Below are positions 35,319-44,894 of a stretch of 64,000 nucleotides of DNA, piece after piece. The stretch covers positions 62,001 to 126,000 of the forward strand of contig NZ_RCCV01000005.1 of assembly GCF_003664255.1 (NCBI RefSeq). The letters run 5' to 3'. Within the stretch, counting starts at the first letter, position 1, and each line of letters begins with the position of its first letter. A model generated the notes under the pieces. That model made no database searches. It was not told the origin of the DNA and saw only the letters and a list, made by a program, of their open reading frames with translations. A program made the position numbers and the translations under genes. Origin of the DNA: Micromonospora sp. M71_S20 (GTDB taxonomy: Bacteria; Actinomycetota; Actinomycetes; Mycobacteriales; Micromonosporaceae).

Positions 35319-37009
35319 CGGGTCCCCTCCCACGCTTGCGTCAGCCGGCCCTGCGCCCCGACCGCGCCGACCAGGTGGCCGTGCCACCGCTCGTCGGCCG
35401 TCGGGAAGTCCTCCCGCCAGTGGCAGCCCCGGGTCTCCCGGCGGGCGTACGCGGCGGCGACCAGCGTCGACGCCACGGTGATCAGGTTCGTCGCCTCCCA
35501 GTCGGCCGTCCGGGGCCGGCCCCGGCCCTCGCCGAGCCCGGTCAGCACGCCCGCGGTCCCGGCGAGGGTCTCCGCCGAGCGGAGCACGCCCGCGCCCCGG
35601 GTCATCGCCCGTTGCAGCGTCGGCGTCGCCTCGGCCGGCACCACCCAGCCCTCGCCGCCCACCCAGGCGCCGGTCGCCGCCGGCTGGGCCTGCTCGGGCA
35701 GCCCGGCCGCGATGTCCTCGGCGATCCGCCGGGAGAAGACCAGCCCCTCCAGCAGCGAGTTGCTGGCCAGCCGGTTCGCGCCGTGCACGCCGGTGCAGGC
35801 GACCTCGCCGCACGCGTACAGCCCGGGGATGGAGGTGCGGCCCCGCAGGTCGGTGCGGACGCCGCCGGAGGCGTAGTGCGCGGCCGGGGCGACCGGGATC
35901 AGGTCGGTCGCCGGGTCGACCCCGATGGCCAGGCAGGACGCGACGATGGTCGGGAAGCGCCGGGCGAGGAAGTCACCGCCCAGGTGCCGGGCGTCGAGGA
36001 ACACGTGGTCCGCCCCGGTTGCCAGCAGGACCCGGTGGATGCCCTTGGCCACCACGTCCCGGGGCGCCAGCTCGGCCAGCTCGTGCTGCCCGACCATGAA
36101 CCGCTTGCCGTCGCCGTCGACCAGGTGGGCGCCCTCGCCGCGCAACGCCTCGGAGACCAGCGGCTGCTGGGCGTGCCCGGCGCCGGGCACGCCGGCACCG
36201 GCCGGGGTGATCAGCGCGGTCGGGTGGAACTGGACGAACTCCACGTCGGTCACCGCCGCGCCGGCCCGCATCGCGAGGGCCACCCCGTCCCCGGTCGACA
36301 CGGCCGGGTTGGTGGTGGCCGCGTAGATCTGGCCCATCCCGCCGGTGGCCAGGACTACCGCCCGGCCCAGGATGGCGCCCACCCCGTCCTCGCTGCCCTC
36401 GCCGAGCACGTGCAGGGTGATGCCGCAGGCCGGGCCGAGCCCGCCGGGGCCGTCCCCGGGGGCACGCAGCAGGTCCAGCACCAGGGCGTGCTCGACCAGC
36501 CGGATCCAGGGGTCGCGGCGCACGGCGGCGTGCAGGGCGCGCTGCACCTCGGCCCCGGTGGCGTCGCCGCCGGCGTGCACGATCCGGTCGGCCCGGTGCC
36601 CGCCCTCCCGGGTGAGCATCAGCGAGCCGTCCGGGTTGCGGTCGAACTCCGCCCCGATCCGCATCAGCTCACGCAGCCGGGTGGGGCCCTCCTCGACCAG
36701 CACCCGCACCGCCGCCGGGTCGCAGAGCCCGACGCCGGCGATCTCGGTGTCCGAGGCGTGCGCGGTCGGGGTGTCCTGCGGGTCGAGCACGGCGGCGATG
36801 CCGCCCTGCGCCCAGCGGGTCGACCCCTCGTCGATGTCGACCTTGGTGACCACGGTGACGTGCAGCCCCGCCTCGCGCAGGTGCAGCGCGGCGGTCAGGC
36901 CCGCCACCCCGGAACCGACCACGATCACGTCGGTGGTCTCCACCCAGCCGGGCGCGGGGGCGGCCAGCAGCCTGGGCAGCGCCGGCAGGTCGACGGTCGG
37001 TAGGTCCAT
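35315..37009 (-). CDS. nadB: L-aspartate oxidase
   Basis: This 564-aa FAD enzyme oxidises aspartate to iminoaspartate for quinolinate synthesis. The dinucleotide-binding motif VIVVGSGVAGLTAALHLREA lies at about residues 29-48. GSTRWAQGGIAAVLD is the FAD-contact loop, FVQFHPTAL and EALRGEGAHLVDGDGKRFM are succinate-dehydrogenase-family signatures, and HYASGGVRTDLRGRTSIPGL plus GANRLASNSLLEGLVF mark the substrate site. I chose ATG 37009 at DLPTVDLPAL. In-frame GTG 37015 and TTG 37021 also exist, and the TTG has the better-spaced gagga ribosome-binding site, so up to four extra residues are possible. It is coupled to nadC. Confidence 0.94.
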   Translation of the reverse strand: MDLPTVDLPALPRLLAAPAPGWVETTDVIVVGSGVAGLTAALHLREAGLHVTVVTKVDIDEGSTRWAQGGIAAVLDPQDTPTAHASDTEIAGVGLCDPAAVRVLVEEGPTRLRELMRIGAEFDRNPDGSLMLTREGGHRADRIVHAGGDATGAEVQRALHAAVRRDPWIRLVEHALVLDLLRAPGDGPGGLGPACGITLHVLGEGSEDGVGAILGRAVVLATGGMGQIYAATTNPAVSTGDGVALAMRAGAAVTDVEFVQFHPTALITPAGAGVPGAGHAQQPLVSEALRGEGAHLVDGDGKRFMVGQHELAELAPRDVVAKGIHRVLLATGADHVFLDARHLGGDFLARRFPTIVASCLAIGVDPATDLIPVAPAAHYASGGVRTDLRGRTSIPGLYACGEVACTGVHGANRLASNSLLEGLVFSRRIAEDIAAGLPEQAQPAATGAWVGGEGWVVPAEATPTLQRAMTRGAGVLRSAETLAGTAGVLTGLGEGRGRPRTADWEATNLITVASTLVAAAYARRETRGCHWREDFPTADERWHGHLVGAVGAQGRLTQAWEGTR

Positions 37010-37091
37010 ACCCACAGTCAACCCGAAGGGTCCTCGCGGGGGGCGGCGGGGGCGGGACGAGTGGTTTGGGCCATCGGGTCCGGACGTGCCG

Positions 37092-37985
37092 CTACCTCGT
37101 CCGGACCGGGAGGGCAGCCGGGCCCGCGCCCCGCAGCGAGCCGGTCACCTTACGGTCGTCGAGCCAGAGGTAGCAGCGGACGCCCCGGTCGCCGACGCGC
37201 CACCGGCCCGCTCCCGGCGGGCGGACCACCACGCCGCTGCGGAAGCGCAGGTCGGCGTCGTCGGGCACCCCCACGAAGCGGCCGAGCACCGAGCGGCAGC
37301 CGGCGTAGAGCGGAGCCCAGTCGGCGGGGCGGGTCGGGTACGGGCGGTCGGGCGCCCGCCACACCCCGACGAACTCGGCGTCGTGCCGGGTGGCGCAGTC
37401 GACCGGGAGCAGCGTCCGCACCGACCCGCCGCCGGAGCGGGCCTGCTGACAGCCCAGCCGCAGCGGGGACGGCACCCGCAGCGCGTCCCGGAGGCTGCTG
37501 GTGCGGACCACCACCGTGGCGGCGGCCTCGACGGTGCTCACCTCGGCCAGGTCGCACCGGTACCAGCGGGCGCCGGCCGTCCAGCCCGCCCCGGACGGCA
37601 CCGCCACCGCCAGCCGTAGCCGCCCCGTGCGCCAGTCGGCGCCCACGTGACCGGTCGCCCGGGTGTCGCAGTCGGCGAAGGCGCCCCGCAACTCGGCCGA
37701 GCCGCCCGGCGGCGGGGCGGGCCGCCCGGCAGGGAAGGCGCCGACGTGCACGGTCTCGACCCGGTGCGGCGCGGCGCAGTCCACCGGCGCGTACGCCGCC
37801 AGGGTCACCACGTCGACGAAGTCGGCGACCTGGCACACCCCGGCGGCCGGGGTGAAGGGCCCGGGAGCGGGCAGGGCCGCCCAGTCGTCGACCAGGTCAC
37901 CGTCCACCCCGCCGGCATCGGCGCAGCCGGCCAGGAGTGCGGCCGTGGCGACGGCAGCGAGCAGGGCACTCATCGCACGGCGCAT
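37092..37985 (-). CDS. Septum-formation family lipoprotein
   Basis: This 297-aa protein has a lipoprotein signal peptide (MRRAMSALLAAVATAALLAGC, lipobox LLAGC). Two related Cys-containing modules follow. Each has a Cys, then a VDCAAPHRVETVHVGAFPAG-like strand; the second reads VDCATRHDAEFVGVWRAP. DWRTGRLRLAVAVPSGAGW and GRWRVGDRGVRCYLWLDDRK are the remaining core. This resembles the septum formation (PF13845-type) domain, duplicated here. The role of these membrane-associated proteins is poorly known. ATG 37985 follows gggggaggccgcg; the 13-codon upstream extension is rejected. It lies between nadB and panD but is probably an independent unit. Confidence 0.75.
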   Translation of the reverse strand: MRRAMSALLAAVATAALLAGCADAGGVDGDLVDDWAALPAPGPFTPAAGVCQVADFVDVVTLAAYAPVDCAAPHRVETVHVGAFPAGRPAPPPGGSAELRGAFADCDTRATGHVGADWRTGRLRLAVAVPSGAGWTAGARWYRCDLAEVSTVEAAATVVVRTSSLRDALRVPSPLRLGCQQARSGGGSVRTLLPVDCATRHDAEFVGVWRAPDRPYPTRPADWAPLYAGCRSVLGRFVGVPDDADLRFRSGVVVRPPGAGRWRVGDRGVRCYLWLDDRKVTGSLRGAGPAALPVRTR

Positions 37986-38164
37986 CGCGGCCTCCCCCAG
38001 CCACCCGCGTCTCTCGACGGGCAACCAGACTACCCAGGGATGACCTTCCGGTGACAGACCGCAAGCACCCCCACTTCGACGCCCGGAAGCTCCCCTGGGT
38101 CACGAAGGCGACGAACCGCCACAGAAACTCCCGCGAGGAACGGGCGAAGGAGGTACCGGGCGGG

Positions 38165-38590
38165 TCAGACGGCGACGGCGAAGGGGTTGGGGATCGGGGC
38201 ACCGGCGGTGCCGGGGGCGGCGGTGGTCGGGTCGGTGTTCAGCTCGACGACCCGGTTGTCGGCGTCCACGTGCACGACCCGCGGCCGGTACGCGCGGGCC
38301 TCGGCGTCGTCCATCTGCCCGTACGAGATGAGGATCACCAGGTCCCCCGGGTGCACCAGGTGGGCGGCGGCGCCGTTGATGCCGATCACGCCGCTGCCCC
38401 GCTCGCCCGGAATCACGTACGTCTCCAGCCGGGCCCCGTTGGTGATGTCCACGATCGCCACCTGCTCGCCGGGGATCAGGTCGGCGGCGTCGAGCAGGTC
38501 CTCGTCGACGGTCACCGAGCCGACGTAGTGCAGGTCGGCCTGGGTCACCGTGGCCCGGTGGATCTTCGACTTGAGCATGGTGCGCAGCAT
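38165..38590 (-). CDS. panD: Aspartate 1-decarboxylase
   Basis: This 141-aa pyruvoyl enzyme makes beta-alanine for pantothenate. The self-cleavage site is Gly24-Ser25 in [18 protein letters not shown], where Ser25 becomes the pyruvoyl group. Lys9, the substrate-binding residue of the family, is present in [32 protein letters not shown] and the [16 protein letters not shown] core follow. The C-terminal tail after about residue 118 is Pro/Ala-rich, as in actinobacterial PanD. It lies 35 bp downstream of panC, so the two are co-transcribed to provide both precursors' final condensation. Confidence 0.96.
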   Translation of the reverse strand: MLRTMLKSKIHRATVTQADLHYVGSVTVDEDLLDAADLIPGEQVAIVDITNGARLETYVIPGERGSGVIGINGAAAHLVHPGDLVILISYGQMDDAEARAYRPRVVHVDADNRVVELNTDPTTAAPGTAGAPIPNPFAVAV

Positions 38591-38625
38591 CGGGATGCCT
38601 TTCGCGGAAGTGGCGGGGGTGGGGT

Positions 38626-39474
38626 TCAGGAACGGGGGGCGAGCAGGATCGCCGCGTTGTCGATCAGCCGGGTGGCGCCCACCCAGGCGGCGACGAGCAG
38701 CCGCGCCGGCCCGGAGACCGGCCCCGGTTCCAGTTCCGGGTCGGTGAGCACCAGGTAGTCGAGCCGCGCGCCGGGCGTACCGGCGCCGAAGGCCGCGTGC
38801 GCGGCGGCGAGCACCGCCCCCGCGTCACCGCCCTCGTCGGCGGTCGCGACCCCGGCCCGCAGCGCCGCCGACAGGCTCAGCGCGGCCTCCCGCTCGGCCG
38901 GGGACAGGTAGCGGTTGCGGCTGGACAGGGCCAGCCCGTCCGGCTCCCGCACGGTCGGCACGCCGACCACCTCGACCGGCACGTCGAGGTCCCGGGCCAT
39001 CCGCCGCACCAGGGTCAGCTGCTGGTAGTCCTTCTCGCCGAAGAACGCCAGGTCGGGGCGGGTGAGCTGGAGCAGCTTCAGCACCACCGTGAGCACCCCG
39101 TGGAAGAACCCGGGGCGGCTCTGCCCCTCCAGGTCCTCCCCCAGCGGGCCCGGATTCACCCGGACCCGGGGCTGGCCGTCCGGGTACATGTCCGTCACCG
39201 AGGGGGCGAAGACCACGTCCGCGCCGGCCCGCCGGCAGATCTCCAGGTCGGCGTCGAGGGTGCGCGGGTAGCGGTCGAAGTCCTCGTTCGGGCCGAACTG
39301 CAACGGGTTGACGAAGATCGTGACGAGCACGTGGTCGGCCCGCTCCCGGGCCGCCCGCAGCAGCGTCTCGTGCCCGGAGTGCAGCGCGCCCATGGTCATC
39401 ACGACGCCGACGGTGCCCTTCAGCCCGTCCCGCGCCGCCGCCAGCTCGGCGCGGCCGTGCACCAGTTCCGTCAC
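38626..39474 (-). CDS. panC: Pantothenate synthetase
   Basis: This 282-aa ATP-dependent ligase joins pantoate and beta-alanine. Nucleotidyl-binding motifs are [18 protein letters not shown] (about residues 25-42, with the HxGH-type signature), [18 protein letters not shown], the pantoate site [37 protein letters not shown] and the KMSKS-like [15 protein letters not shown] 39474 is preceded by ggaggggaccgc. The alternative GTG 39507 overlaps the DUF2520 stop (GTGA) but lacks a comparable ribosome-binding site. It lies between DUF2520 and panD. panB and a classical panE are not in this window. Confidence 0.96.
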   Translation of the reverse strand: MTELVHGRAELAAARDGLKGTVGVVMTMGALHSGHETLLRAARERADHVLVTIFVNPLQFGPNEDFDRYPRTLDADLEICRRAGADVVFAPSVTDMYPDGQPRVRVNPGPLGEDLEGQSRPGFFHGVLTVVLKLLQLTRPDLAFFGEKDYQQLTLVRRMARDLDVPVEVVGVPTVREPDGLALSSRNRYLSPAEREAALSLSAALRAGVATADEGGDAGAVLAAAHAAFGAGTPGARLDYLVLTDPELEPGPVSGPARLLVAAWVGATRLIDNAAILLAPRS

Positions 39475-39503
39475 GCGGTCCCCTCCGTCCACCGTCGGCC
39501 CGG

Positions 39504-40457
39504 TCACGCCGCCACCTGCCGCCGGTCGCCGGCGAGCACGCCGAGCAGCGACTCCGCGTCGACCGGCCGCAGCCGGCCCGCCGCGATGGCCCGGTCGGCC
39601 GTACGCCGGGCCAGGGCCAGGTAGGGCGCCACCGACTCGGGAGCAGTCGCGGCGAGCCGGGCCAGGTGCCGCTCGACCGTGCCGGCGTCGCCCCGGGACA
39701 CCGGCCCGGTCAGCGCGTCGTCGCCGAGGCGCAGCGCGTTCTCCAGGGCGGCCCGCAGCAGCGGCGCGAGCACCTTCTCCGGCTGGGTCACCCCGGCGTC
39801 GCGCAGCCGGTCGGCCGCCTCGTTGACCAGGGTCACCAGGTGGTTGGCGCCGTGCGCCAGCGCCGCGTGGTAGAGCGGCCGGTCCGCCTCGCCGACCCAC
39901 TCCGGCACCCCGCCGAGGTCGGCGACCAGCCGGGCGGCCAGGGGACGCAGCTCCGCCGGGGCGGTCACCCCGTACGAGATGCCGGCCAGCCGGGCCAGGT
40001 CGTCCGGCGTACCGGTGAAGGTCATCGCGGGGTGCAGGGCGAGTGGGCGGGCGCCCGCCGCGGCGGCGGGGGCGAGCACGGCCAGCCCGTGCGCGCCGGA
40101 GGTGTGCGCGACCACCTGGCCGGGACGCAGCGCGCCGCCGTCGGCCAGGGCTGCGACCACCCCGGCGAGCGCGTCGTCGGGCACGGCAACCAGCAGCAGG
40201 TCGGTGGCCGCCCGCGCCACGGCGGCGGCGGAACGGCGGGGCACCTCGGGAAGCAGCAGCGCGGCCCGGGCCCGGGAGGCGCCCGAGCCGGCCGTGACGG
40301 CGACGACCCGGTGGCCGGCGGCGGCGAGCGCGGCGCCCAGAACGGTGCCGACCCGGCCGGAGCCGACGATGCCGACGGTGAGGAGACGGGGGGTGGCGGC
40401 CGGCGGGACGGCGGGCCCGTGGGGGGCGGCCGGGCGCGGGCGCAGGGGTGCGCTCAT
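39504..40457 (-). CDS. Rossmann-like / DUF2520 dehydrogenase-type protein
   Basis: This 317-aa protein has an N-terminal Rossmann domain with [20 protein letters not shown] (NAD(P)-binding GxGxxG, about residues 29-48). [20 protein letters not shown] and [20 protein letters not shown] follow, then LHPAMTFTG and a helical C-terminal DUF2520 domain ([20 protein letters not shown], about 195-214). The architecture is that of 6-phosphogluconate/ketopantoate-reductase-like enzymes. It lies immediately upstream of panC-panD, the position of Rv3603c in M. tuberculosis. A ketopantoate reductase function is a reasonable inference that the sequence alone cannot prove. The first 22 residues are a Pro/Ala extension, and a downstream start is possible. 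Confidence 0.85.
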   Translation of the reverse strand: MSAPLRPRPAAPHGPAVPPAATPRLLTVGIVGSGRVGTVLGAALAAAGHRVVAVTAGSGASRARAALLLPEVPRRSAAAVARAATDLLLVAVPDDALAGVVAALADGGALRPGQVVAHTSGAHGLAVLAPAAAAGARPLALHPAMTFTGTPDDLARLAGISYGVTAPAELRPLAARLVADLGGVPEWVGEADRPLYHAALAHGANHLVTLVNEAADRLRDAGVTQPEKVLAPLLRAALENALRLGDDALTGPVSRGDAGTVERHLARLAATAPESVAPYLALARRTADRAIAAGRLRPVDAESLLGVLAGDRRQVAA

Positions 40458-40658
40458 GGGCGACGATCCAGTCCTCGAGAAGGGGTACCGGTCGATGGCA
40501 AGTATGCGCCGGGGTCACGGAACCGGGACAAGGATGTGTGAAAACGTTCACCGCCGGCACCCGGCGGCACGACCGCCGGGACGGGGACGGACGGTCCCCG
40601 CCCGACCAGCTGACCGTAGGGTCGGCACGGTGACGCACGCTGAGCGAGGAACGAGCTG

Positions 40659-41762
40659 ATGTCCATCCGCTGGCGGGACGCGATGGAACGGGCGCTCTAC
40701 GGGCCGGGCGGCTTCTTCGTCTCCGGGTCGGGTCCGGCCGGCCACTTCCGCACCAGCGTGCACGCGTCGCCCGCCTTCGCCGCCGCGCTGCTGCGGCTGG
40801 TCGAGCAGGTCGACGCCGCCCTCGACCGTCCCCGCGTCCTCTCCGTCGTCGACGTGGGGGCGGGCCGGGGCGAGCTGCTGCGCGCCCTCTCCGCCGCGCT
40901 GGGGGCCACCGGGGCCGCTCCCCGCCCGTCTCCCGCCGGGTCGCCGTCCGCCGTCGGCTCGTCCCCCGCGCCGGTCCCGCTCGCCTCCCGGGTACGCCTC
41001 ACCGCCGTCGAGAAGGCGGCCCGGCCCGACGGCCTCCCCGCGGAGATCGGGTGGGTGAACGAGATCCCTGCCGGGATCACCGGGCTGCTGGTGGCCACCG
41101 AGTGGCTCGACAACGTGCCGCTCGACGTGGCGGCGCACGCCGGGGACGGCTGGCGGTACCTGCTGGTCGACCCGGCCACCGGGGAGGAGACCGTCGGTGA
41201 CCCCGTCGGCCCCGCCGACGCCGACTGGCTCGCCAGGTGGTGGCCGGCACCGGCGGGCGGAGCCGGCGGGGCCGGACCTGGGTCCCGGCACCCGGTCGGC
41301 GCGCGGGCCGAGATCGGTCGGACGCGCGACGACGCCTGGGCCGCAGCGGTCGGCAGGATTGACCGGGGGCTGGCGTTGGCCGTGGACTACGGGCACCTGC
41401 GGGACGGCCGGCCCGTGGACGGGACGTTGACCGGGTACCGGGGCGGGCGGCAGGTGCCGCCGGTGCCGGACGGGACCCGCGACGTCACCGCGCACGTCGC
41501 CGTCGACTCGGTCGCCGCCGCCGGTGCCACGGTCGTCGGGTGCGCGTACGACCTGATGTCGCAGCGGGAGGCGCTGCGGGCGCTCGGGGCCGACGGCGGG
41601 CGACCGCCGCTGAGCCTGGCCGCCGGCGACCCGGCCGGGTACGTGCGGGCGCTCGCCGCCGCGTCGGCGGTGGCCGAGCTGACCGACCCGGCCGGCCTCG
41701 GCGGGCACTGGTGGCTGCGGCAACCGGTCGGCGTCGACCCCGGGCGGTTCATGGCACGATGA
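40659..41762 (+). CDS. NDUFAF7/MidA-like SAM-dependent methyltransferase
   Basis: This 367-aa class I methyltransferase has the DUF185/NDUFAF7 pattern. The N-terminus reads [20 protein letters not shown] and [23 protein letters not shown] motif I is [20 protein letters not shown] (about 63-82), then the family-specific [20 protein letters not shown] (about 143-162) and [20 protein letters not shown]. Human NDUFAF7 dimethylates an Arg of complex I subunit NDUFS2. Here the next gene, 4 bp downstream, encodes the NDUFS2 homologue NuoD, so the same enzyme-substrate relation is strongly suggested. A Pro/Ser-rich insert of about 25 residues sits after motif I. The GTGA/TGATG-rich spacer upstream resembles the gagcgagg elements elsewhere. 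Confidence 0.85.
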   Translation: MSIRWRDAMERALYGPGGFFVSGSGPAGHFRTSVHASPAFAAALLRLVEQVDAALDRPRVLSVVDVGAGRGELLRALSAALGATGAAPRPSPAGSPSAVGSSPAPVPLASRVRLTAVEKAARPDGLPAEIGWVNEIPAGITGLLVATEWLDNVPLDVAAHAGDGWRYLLVDPATGEETVGDPVGPADADWLARWWPAPAGGAGGAGPGSRHPVGARAEIGRTRDDAWAAAVGRIDRGLALAVDYGHLRDGRPVDGTLTGYRGGRQVPPVPDGTRDVTAHVAVDSVAAAGATVVGCAYDLMSQREALRALGADGGRPPLSLAAGDPAGYVRALAAASAVAELTDPAGLGGHWWLRQPVGVDPGRFMAR

Positions 41763-41766
41763 CGTC

Positions 41767-42927
41767 ATGACCACGGACGCCGGCGACCTCCGCGAGCTGA
41801 CCGTCGGCACCGGGGCCGGCGGCGAGCAGCTCGGCACCGACATGGTGCTCAACATCGGGCCGCAGCACCCCTCCACGCACGGCGTGCTCCGGCTGAAGCT
41901 GGTGCTCGACGGCGAGCGGGTGGTGGCCTGCGAGCCGATCGTCGGCTACATGCACCGGGGCGCGGAGAAGCTGTTCGAGGTCCGCGACTACCGGCAGATC
42001 ATCGTGCTGGCCAACCGGCACGACTGGCTCTCGGCCTTCTCCAACGAGCTGGGCGTGGTGCTCGCCGTGGAACGGCTGATGGGCATGGAGGTGCCGGAGC
42101 GGGCCACCTGGCTGCGGATGGCGCTGGCCGAGCTGAACCGGGTGCTCAACCACCTGATGTTTCTCGGCTCCTACCCGCTGGAGATCGGCGCGATCACGCC
42201 GATGTTCTACGCCTTCCGCGAGCGGGAGACCATCCAGGCGGTGATGGAGGAGGTCTCCGGCGGCCGGATCCACTACATGTTCAACCGGGTGGGCGGGCTC
42301 AAGGAGGAGGTGCCCGCCGGCTGGACCGGCCGGGCGCGGGCCGCCATCGCCGAGGTCCGCCAGCGGATGCCGGACCTGGACAACCTCATCCGGCGCAACG
42401 ACATCTTCCTGGCCCGTACGGTCGGCGTCGGGGTGCTCTCCGCGGCGGACGCCGCCGCGTTCGGCGCGTCCGGGCCCGTCGCCCGGGCCTCCGGCCTCGA
42501 CCTGGACCTGCGCCGCGACGAGCCCTACCTGGCCTACGACCAGCTGGACGTGCCGGTCGTGACGAAGACCGCCGGGGACTGCCACGCCCGCTTCGAGGTG
42601 CTGCTCGACCAGGTGTACGCCTCGCTCGACCTCGCCGAGCAGTGCCTGGACCGGGTGGACCGGCTCACCGGGCCGGTCAACACCCGGCTGCCGAAGGTGC
42701 TCAAGGCCCCGGAGGGGCACACCTACGCCTGGACCGAGAACCCGCTCGGCATCAACGGCTACTACCTGGTCTCCCGGGGCGAGAAGACGCCGTGGCGGCT
42801 GAAGCTGCGCACCGCGTCGTACGCGAACGTGCAGGCGCTGGCCACCCTGCTCCCCGGCTGCCTGGTGCCGGACCTGATCGCCATCCTCGGCTCGATGTTC
42901 TTCGTGGTCGGCGACATCGACAAGTGA
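41767..42927 (+). CDS. nuoD: NADH-quinone oxidoreductase subunit D (orphan NuoD)
   Basis: This 386-aa protein is homologous to the 49-kDa subunit (NDUFS2) that forms the quinone site of complex I. Hallmarks are [20 protein letters not shown] (residues 29-48), [20 protein letters not shown] (59-78), [20 protein letters not shown] and [20 protein letters not shown]. The C-terminal [18 protein letters not shown] ends in the expected acidic-hydrophobic tail. No other nuo gene lies within the window, so this is a stand-alone or second NuoD copy. Arg64 in MHRG corresponds to the NDUFS2 Arg that NDUFAF7 methylates. The 4-bp gap to the upstream methyltransferase implies co-expression. Confidence 0.92.
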   Translation: MTTDAGDLRELTVGTGAGGEQLGTDMVLNIGPQHPSTHGVLRLKLVLDGERVVACEPIVGYMHRGAEKLFEVRDYRQIIVLANRHDWLSAFSNELGVVLAVERLMGMEVPERATWLRMALAELNRVLNHLMFLGSYPLEIGAITPMFYAFRERETIQAVMEEVSGGRIHYMFNRVGGLKEEVPAGWTGRARAAIAEVRQRMPDLDNLIRRNDIFLARTVGVGVLSAADAAAFGASGPVARASGLDLDLRRDEPYLAYDQLDVPVVTKTAGDCHARFEVLLDQVYASLDLAEQCLDRVDRLTGPVNTRLPKVLKAPEGHTYAWTENPLGINGYYLVSRGEKTPWRLKLRTASYANVQALATLLPGCLVPDLIAILGSMFFVVGDIDK

Positions 42928-43001
42928 CCCGACCGCGCCCGCCCGCCCGTCCGGTCGCGGCGGGCGGCGCGGTGGCTGCCGGTCGGGGCGGCCGGCCGGG
43001 G

Positions 43002-44741
43002 TCAGCGCCAGCGGTCGGCGTTGCGGGCGCCGCCCGCGCGGGGCTCGTCGCCCTGCGGCGGGTAGCCGTGGTGCTCCTCCTGCCGCCGGCCGTACCGCTC
43101 CGGCTCGGGCTCCGCCCGGCGGGTGCGGTGCGCCTCGGGCGGACCGGCGTCGTGCCGCGCCCCGGGCTGGTGTCCCCGCTGACGGGGCGGACGCCACTCG
43201 TCCGGCACCGGCACCCCGCCGGCCGGCAGGGCCGGGGCGTCGTCCGGCTCCGGCCAGCCGCCGCGCCACCCGTCGTCCGCCCGGTCCGGACCCCGGCGCG
43301 GCTCGTCCCGCCGGACGGCCGCCCAGCGGTCCGCGACCCGGTACTCGGTGCCGGTCGCGTCCGCGTGCACCTCGGCACGCCGCTCCCCGACCCGCAGCTC
43401 CCGACCCCGCTCGTCGTCCCGCACGGCGGCCCACCGGTCCCCGGCGCGCAGCTGCGACCAGTACTCCCCGCTCTCCGCCCCCGCCTCGTCGGGCGGGTAC
43501 GACCGGCCGCGCCCGCGCGCTTCCGCCGGCGCCGCCCAGCCCGGTGCCTCCGCGCCGCCCCGACCCGGTTCGTCCCACTGCTGTCCGCGCTCGTCGGGCC
43601 GCCCCGGCCACTCCCGCTCGCCGGGCTCGGCGGACCATTCCCGGCCGCCGGGCTCGGCGGACCACTCCCGCTCGCCGGGCCACTCCCGGTCGCCGGGCTG
43701 GACCGGCCGGGGACGGTCGTCCCGGACGGCTCCGGGGCCCGGCCGCGACACGTCGTCGTCCCGGCGTGGCCGGCCTTCGCGACGGGACCGGTCGTCCGGT
43801 GCGCCGTGACCGTGACCGGCCCAGGGACGGTCGTCCGGCTCACCCGGCCACGGCCGCTCCTCCTGCTCCGGCGACCAGCGTCCCGCGTACCCGCCGTCGT
43901 ACCGGGCCGCCCGGTCGCCGGGGACGGACGCGGCGCCGTCCACGATGGTGTGCCGGGTGGTGACGTGCACGGTCTCGGTGTGCCGTACCACTCCGAGCGG
44001 CCGGGCCGAGGGCTGGCTCGCCGGCTCCGCCGGCCGGGCCGCCCCGTACACCCCGGCCGCTCCGCCGGCGGCCGGCCGGTCCGCGCCGTACCCGCCGGCC
44101 GTACCCGGGGCCGGCCGGTCCGCGCCGTACCCGCCGGCGGCACCCGTAGCCGGCCCGGCCACGCCGTACCCGGTTGGGCCGGGCGCGGGCCGCTCGGCAC
44201 GCGGAGCCGGCTGCGGCTTGCGGGCGGGCTCCTCGTCGTCCCGGTCGACACGTCCCCGGTACGGCACCGCGTCGTCCTGGTCCGGCACCCGCCTGCGGCC
44301 GGTGACCGCGTCGTCGGCGGACGCCCGGGCCCGGCCGGCGCCGGCCGGGGCGTCGACGCCGGCCAGCGCGGCGCTGCTCGCGTCCAGCCGCCGACGCAGC
44401 GCGGTGACCTCATCCTGTGCCCGCTGGGCGTGGTCGAGCGCCTGGTTGCCGCGTTGTGCGGCGGCCACGATCTCCCCGCGCAACTCGCGGCGGAGCTGCT
44501 CGATCTCGTCCAGCAGCTCGTCGGTGCGGGCCGGGCCCGCGCCGTCGGCACGCAACGCGATCGACAGGCCGATCAGGACGACGGCCAGGATGGCCAGTAC
44601 GGCGGCGAACCGCAGCGGGCCGTTGCCGTCGGCGACGAGCAGGATCAACGCCGCCACCGGCGCCAGGGCCACACCGACCCAGAAGAGCACGGTCAGCAAC
44701 GACGGGCTGCGCTTGTCGGCGGGGGCGACCGGGGCTGGCAT
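43002..44741 (-). CDS. Membrane protein with coiled coil and long low-complexity tail
   Basis: This 579-aa protein has two transmembrane helices near the N-terminus (SLLTVLFWVGVALAPVAALI, then FAAVLAILAVVLIGLSIALR). A coiled-coil stretch follows (TDELLDEIEQLRRELRGEIV, DHAQRAQDEVTALRRRLDAS). About 420 residues of Arg/Asp/Glu/Pro/Trp/Gly-rich disorder make up the rest. The tail contains near-repeats, for example GYGADRPAPGTAGGYGADRP and three REW(S/P)-type units such as GGREWSAEPGEREWP. No catalytic domain is visible. ATG 44741 is chosen because the hydrophobic region follows directly. It is convergent with nuoD and may be a scaffold or envelope-organisation protein; the function is unknown. 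Confidence 0.65.
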   Translation of the reverse strand: MPAPVAPADKRSPSLLTVLFWVGVALAPVAALILLVADGNGPLRFAAVLAILAVVLIGLSIALRADGAGPARTDELLDEIEQLRRELRGEIVAAAQRGNQALDHAQRAQDEVTALRRRLDASSAALAGVDAPAGAGRARASADDAVTGRRRVPDQDDAVPYRGRVDRDDEEPARKPQPAPRAERPAPGPTGYGVAGPATGAAGGYGADRPAPGTAGGYGADRPAAGGAAGVYGAARPAEPASQPSARPLGVVRHTETVHVTTRHTIVDGAASVPGDRAARYDGGYAGRWSPEQEERPWPGEPDDRPWAGHGHGAPDDRSRREGRPRRDDDVSRPGPGAVRDDRPRPVQPGDREWPGEREWSAEPGGREWSAEPGEREWPGRPDERGQQWDEPGRGGAEAPGWAAPAEARGRGRSYPPDEAGAESGEYWSQLRAGDRWAAVRDDERGRELRVGERRAEVHADATGTEYRVADRWAAVRRDEPRRGPDRADDGWRGGWPEPDDAPALPAGGVPVPDEWRPPRQRGHQPGARHDAGPPEAHRTRRAEPEPERYGRRQEEHHGYPPQGDEPRAGGARNADRWR

Positions 44742-44894
44742 GGGTCCGCAGCCTACCGAGGGCTGCCCCGCCGGGGAAAGGGTGAACAGGGCGTGCGGCG
44801 TCTTCACCGCCGATCGCCCCGCCGGCCGTCGACCGACCGGCCGGGCCGCCCGTCGGCCGCCGGTGGCACGGGGCCACCGGCGGCCGGTCGGGGA

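Noticed and set aside
38051..38170. Small plus-strand ORF beginning TDRKHPHFDARKLPW
   Set aside because: It runs on antisense through panD without a sensible stop, has no ribosome-binding site, and only its first 35 residues look protein-like.
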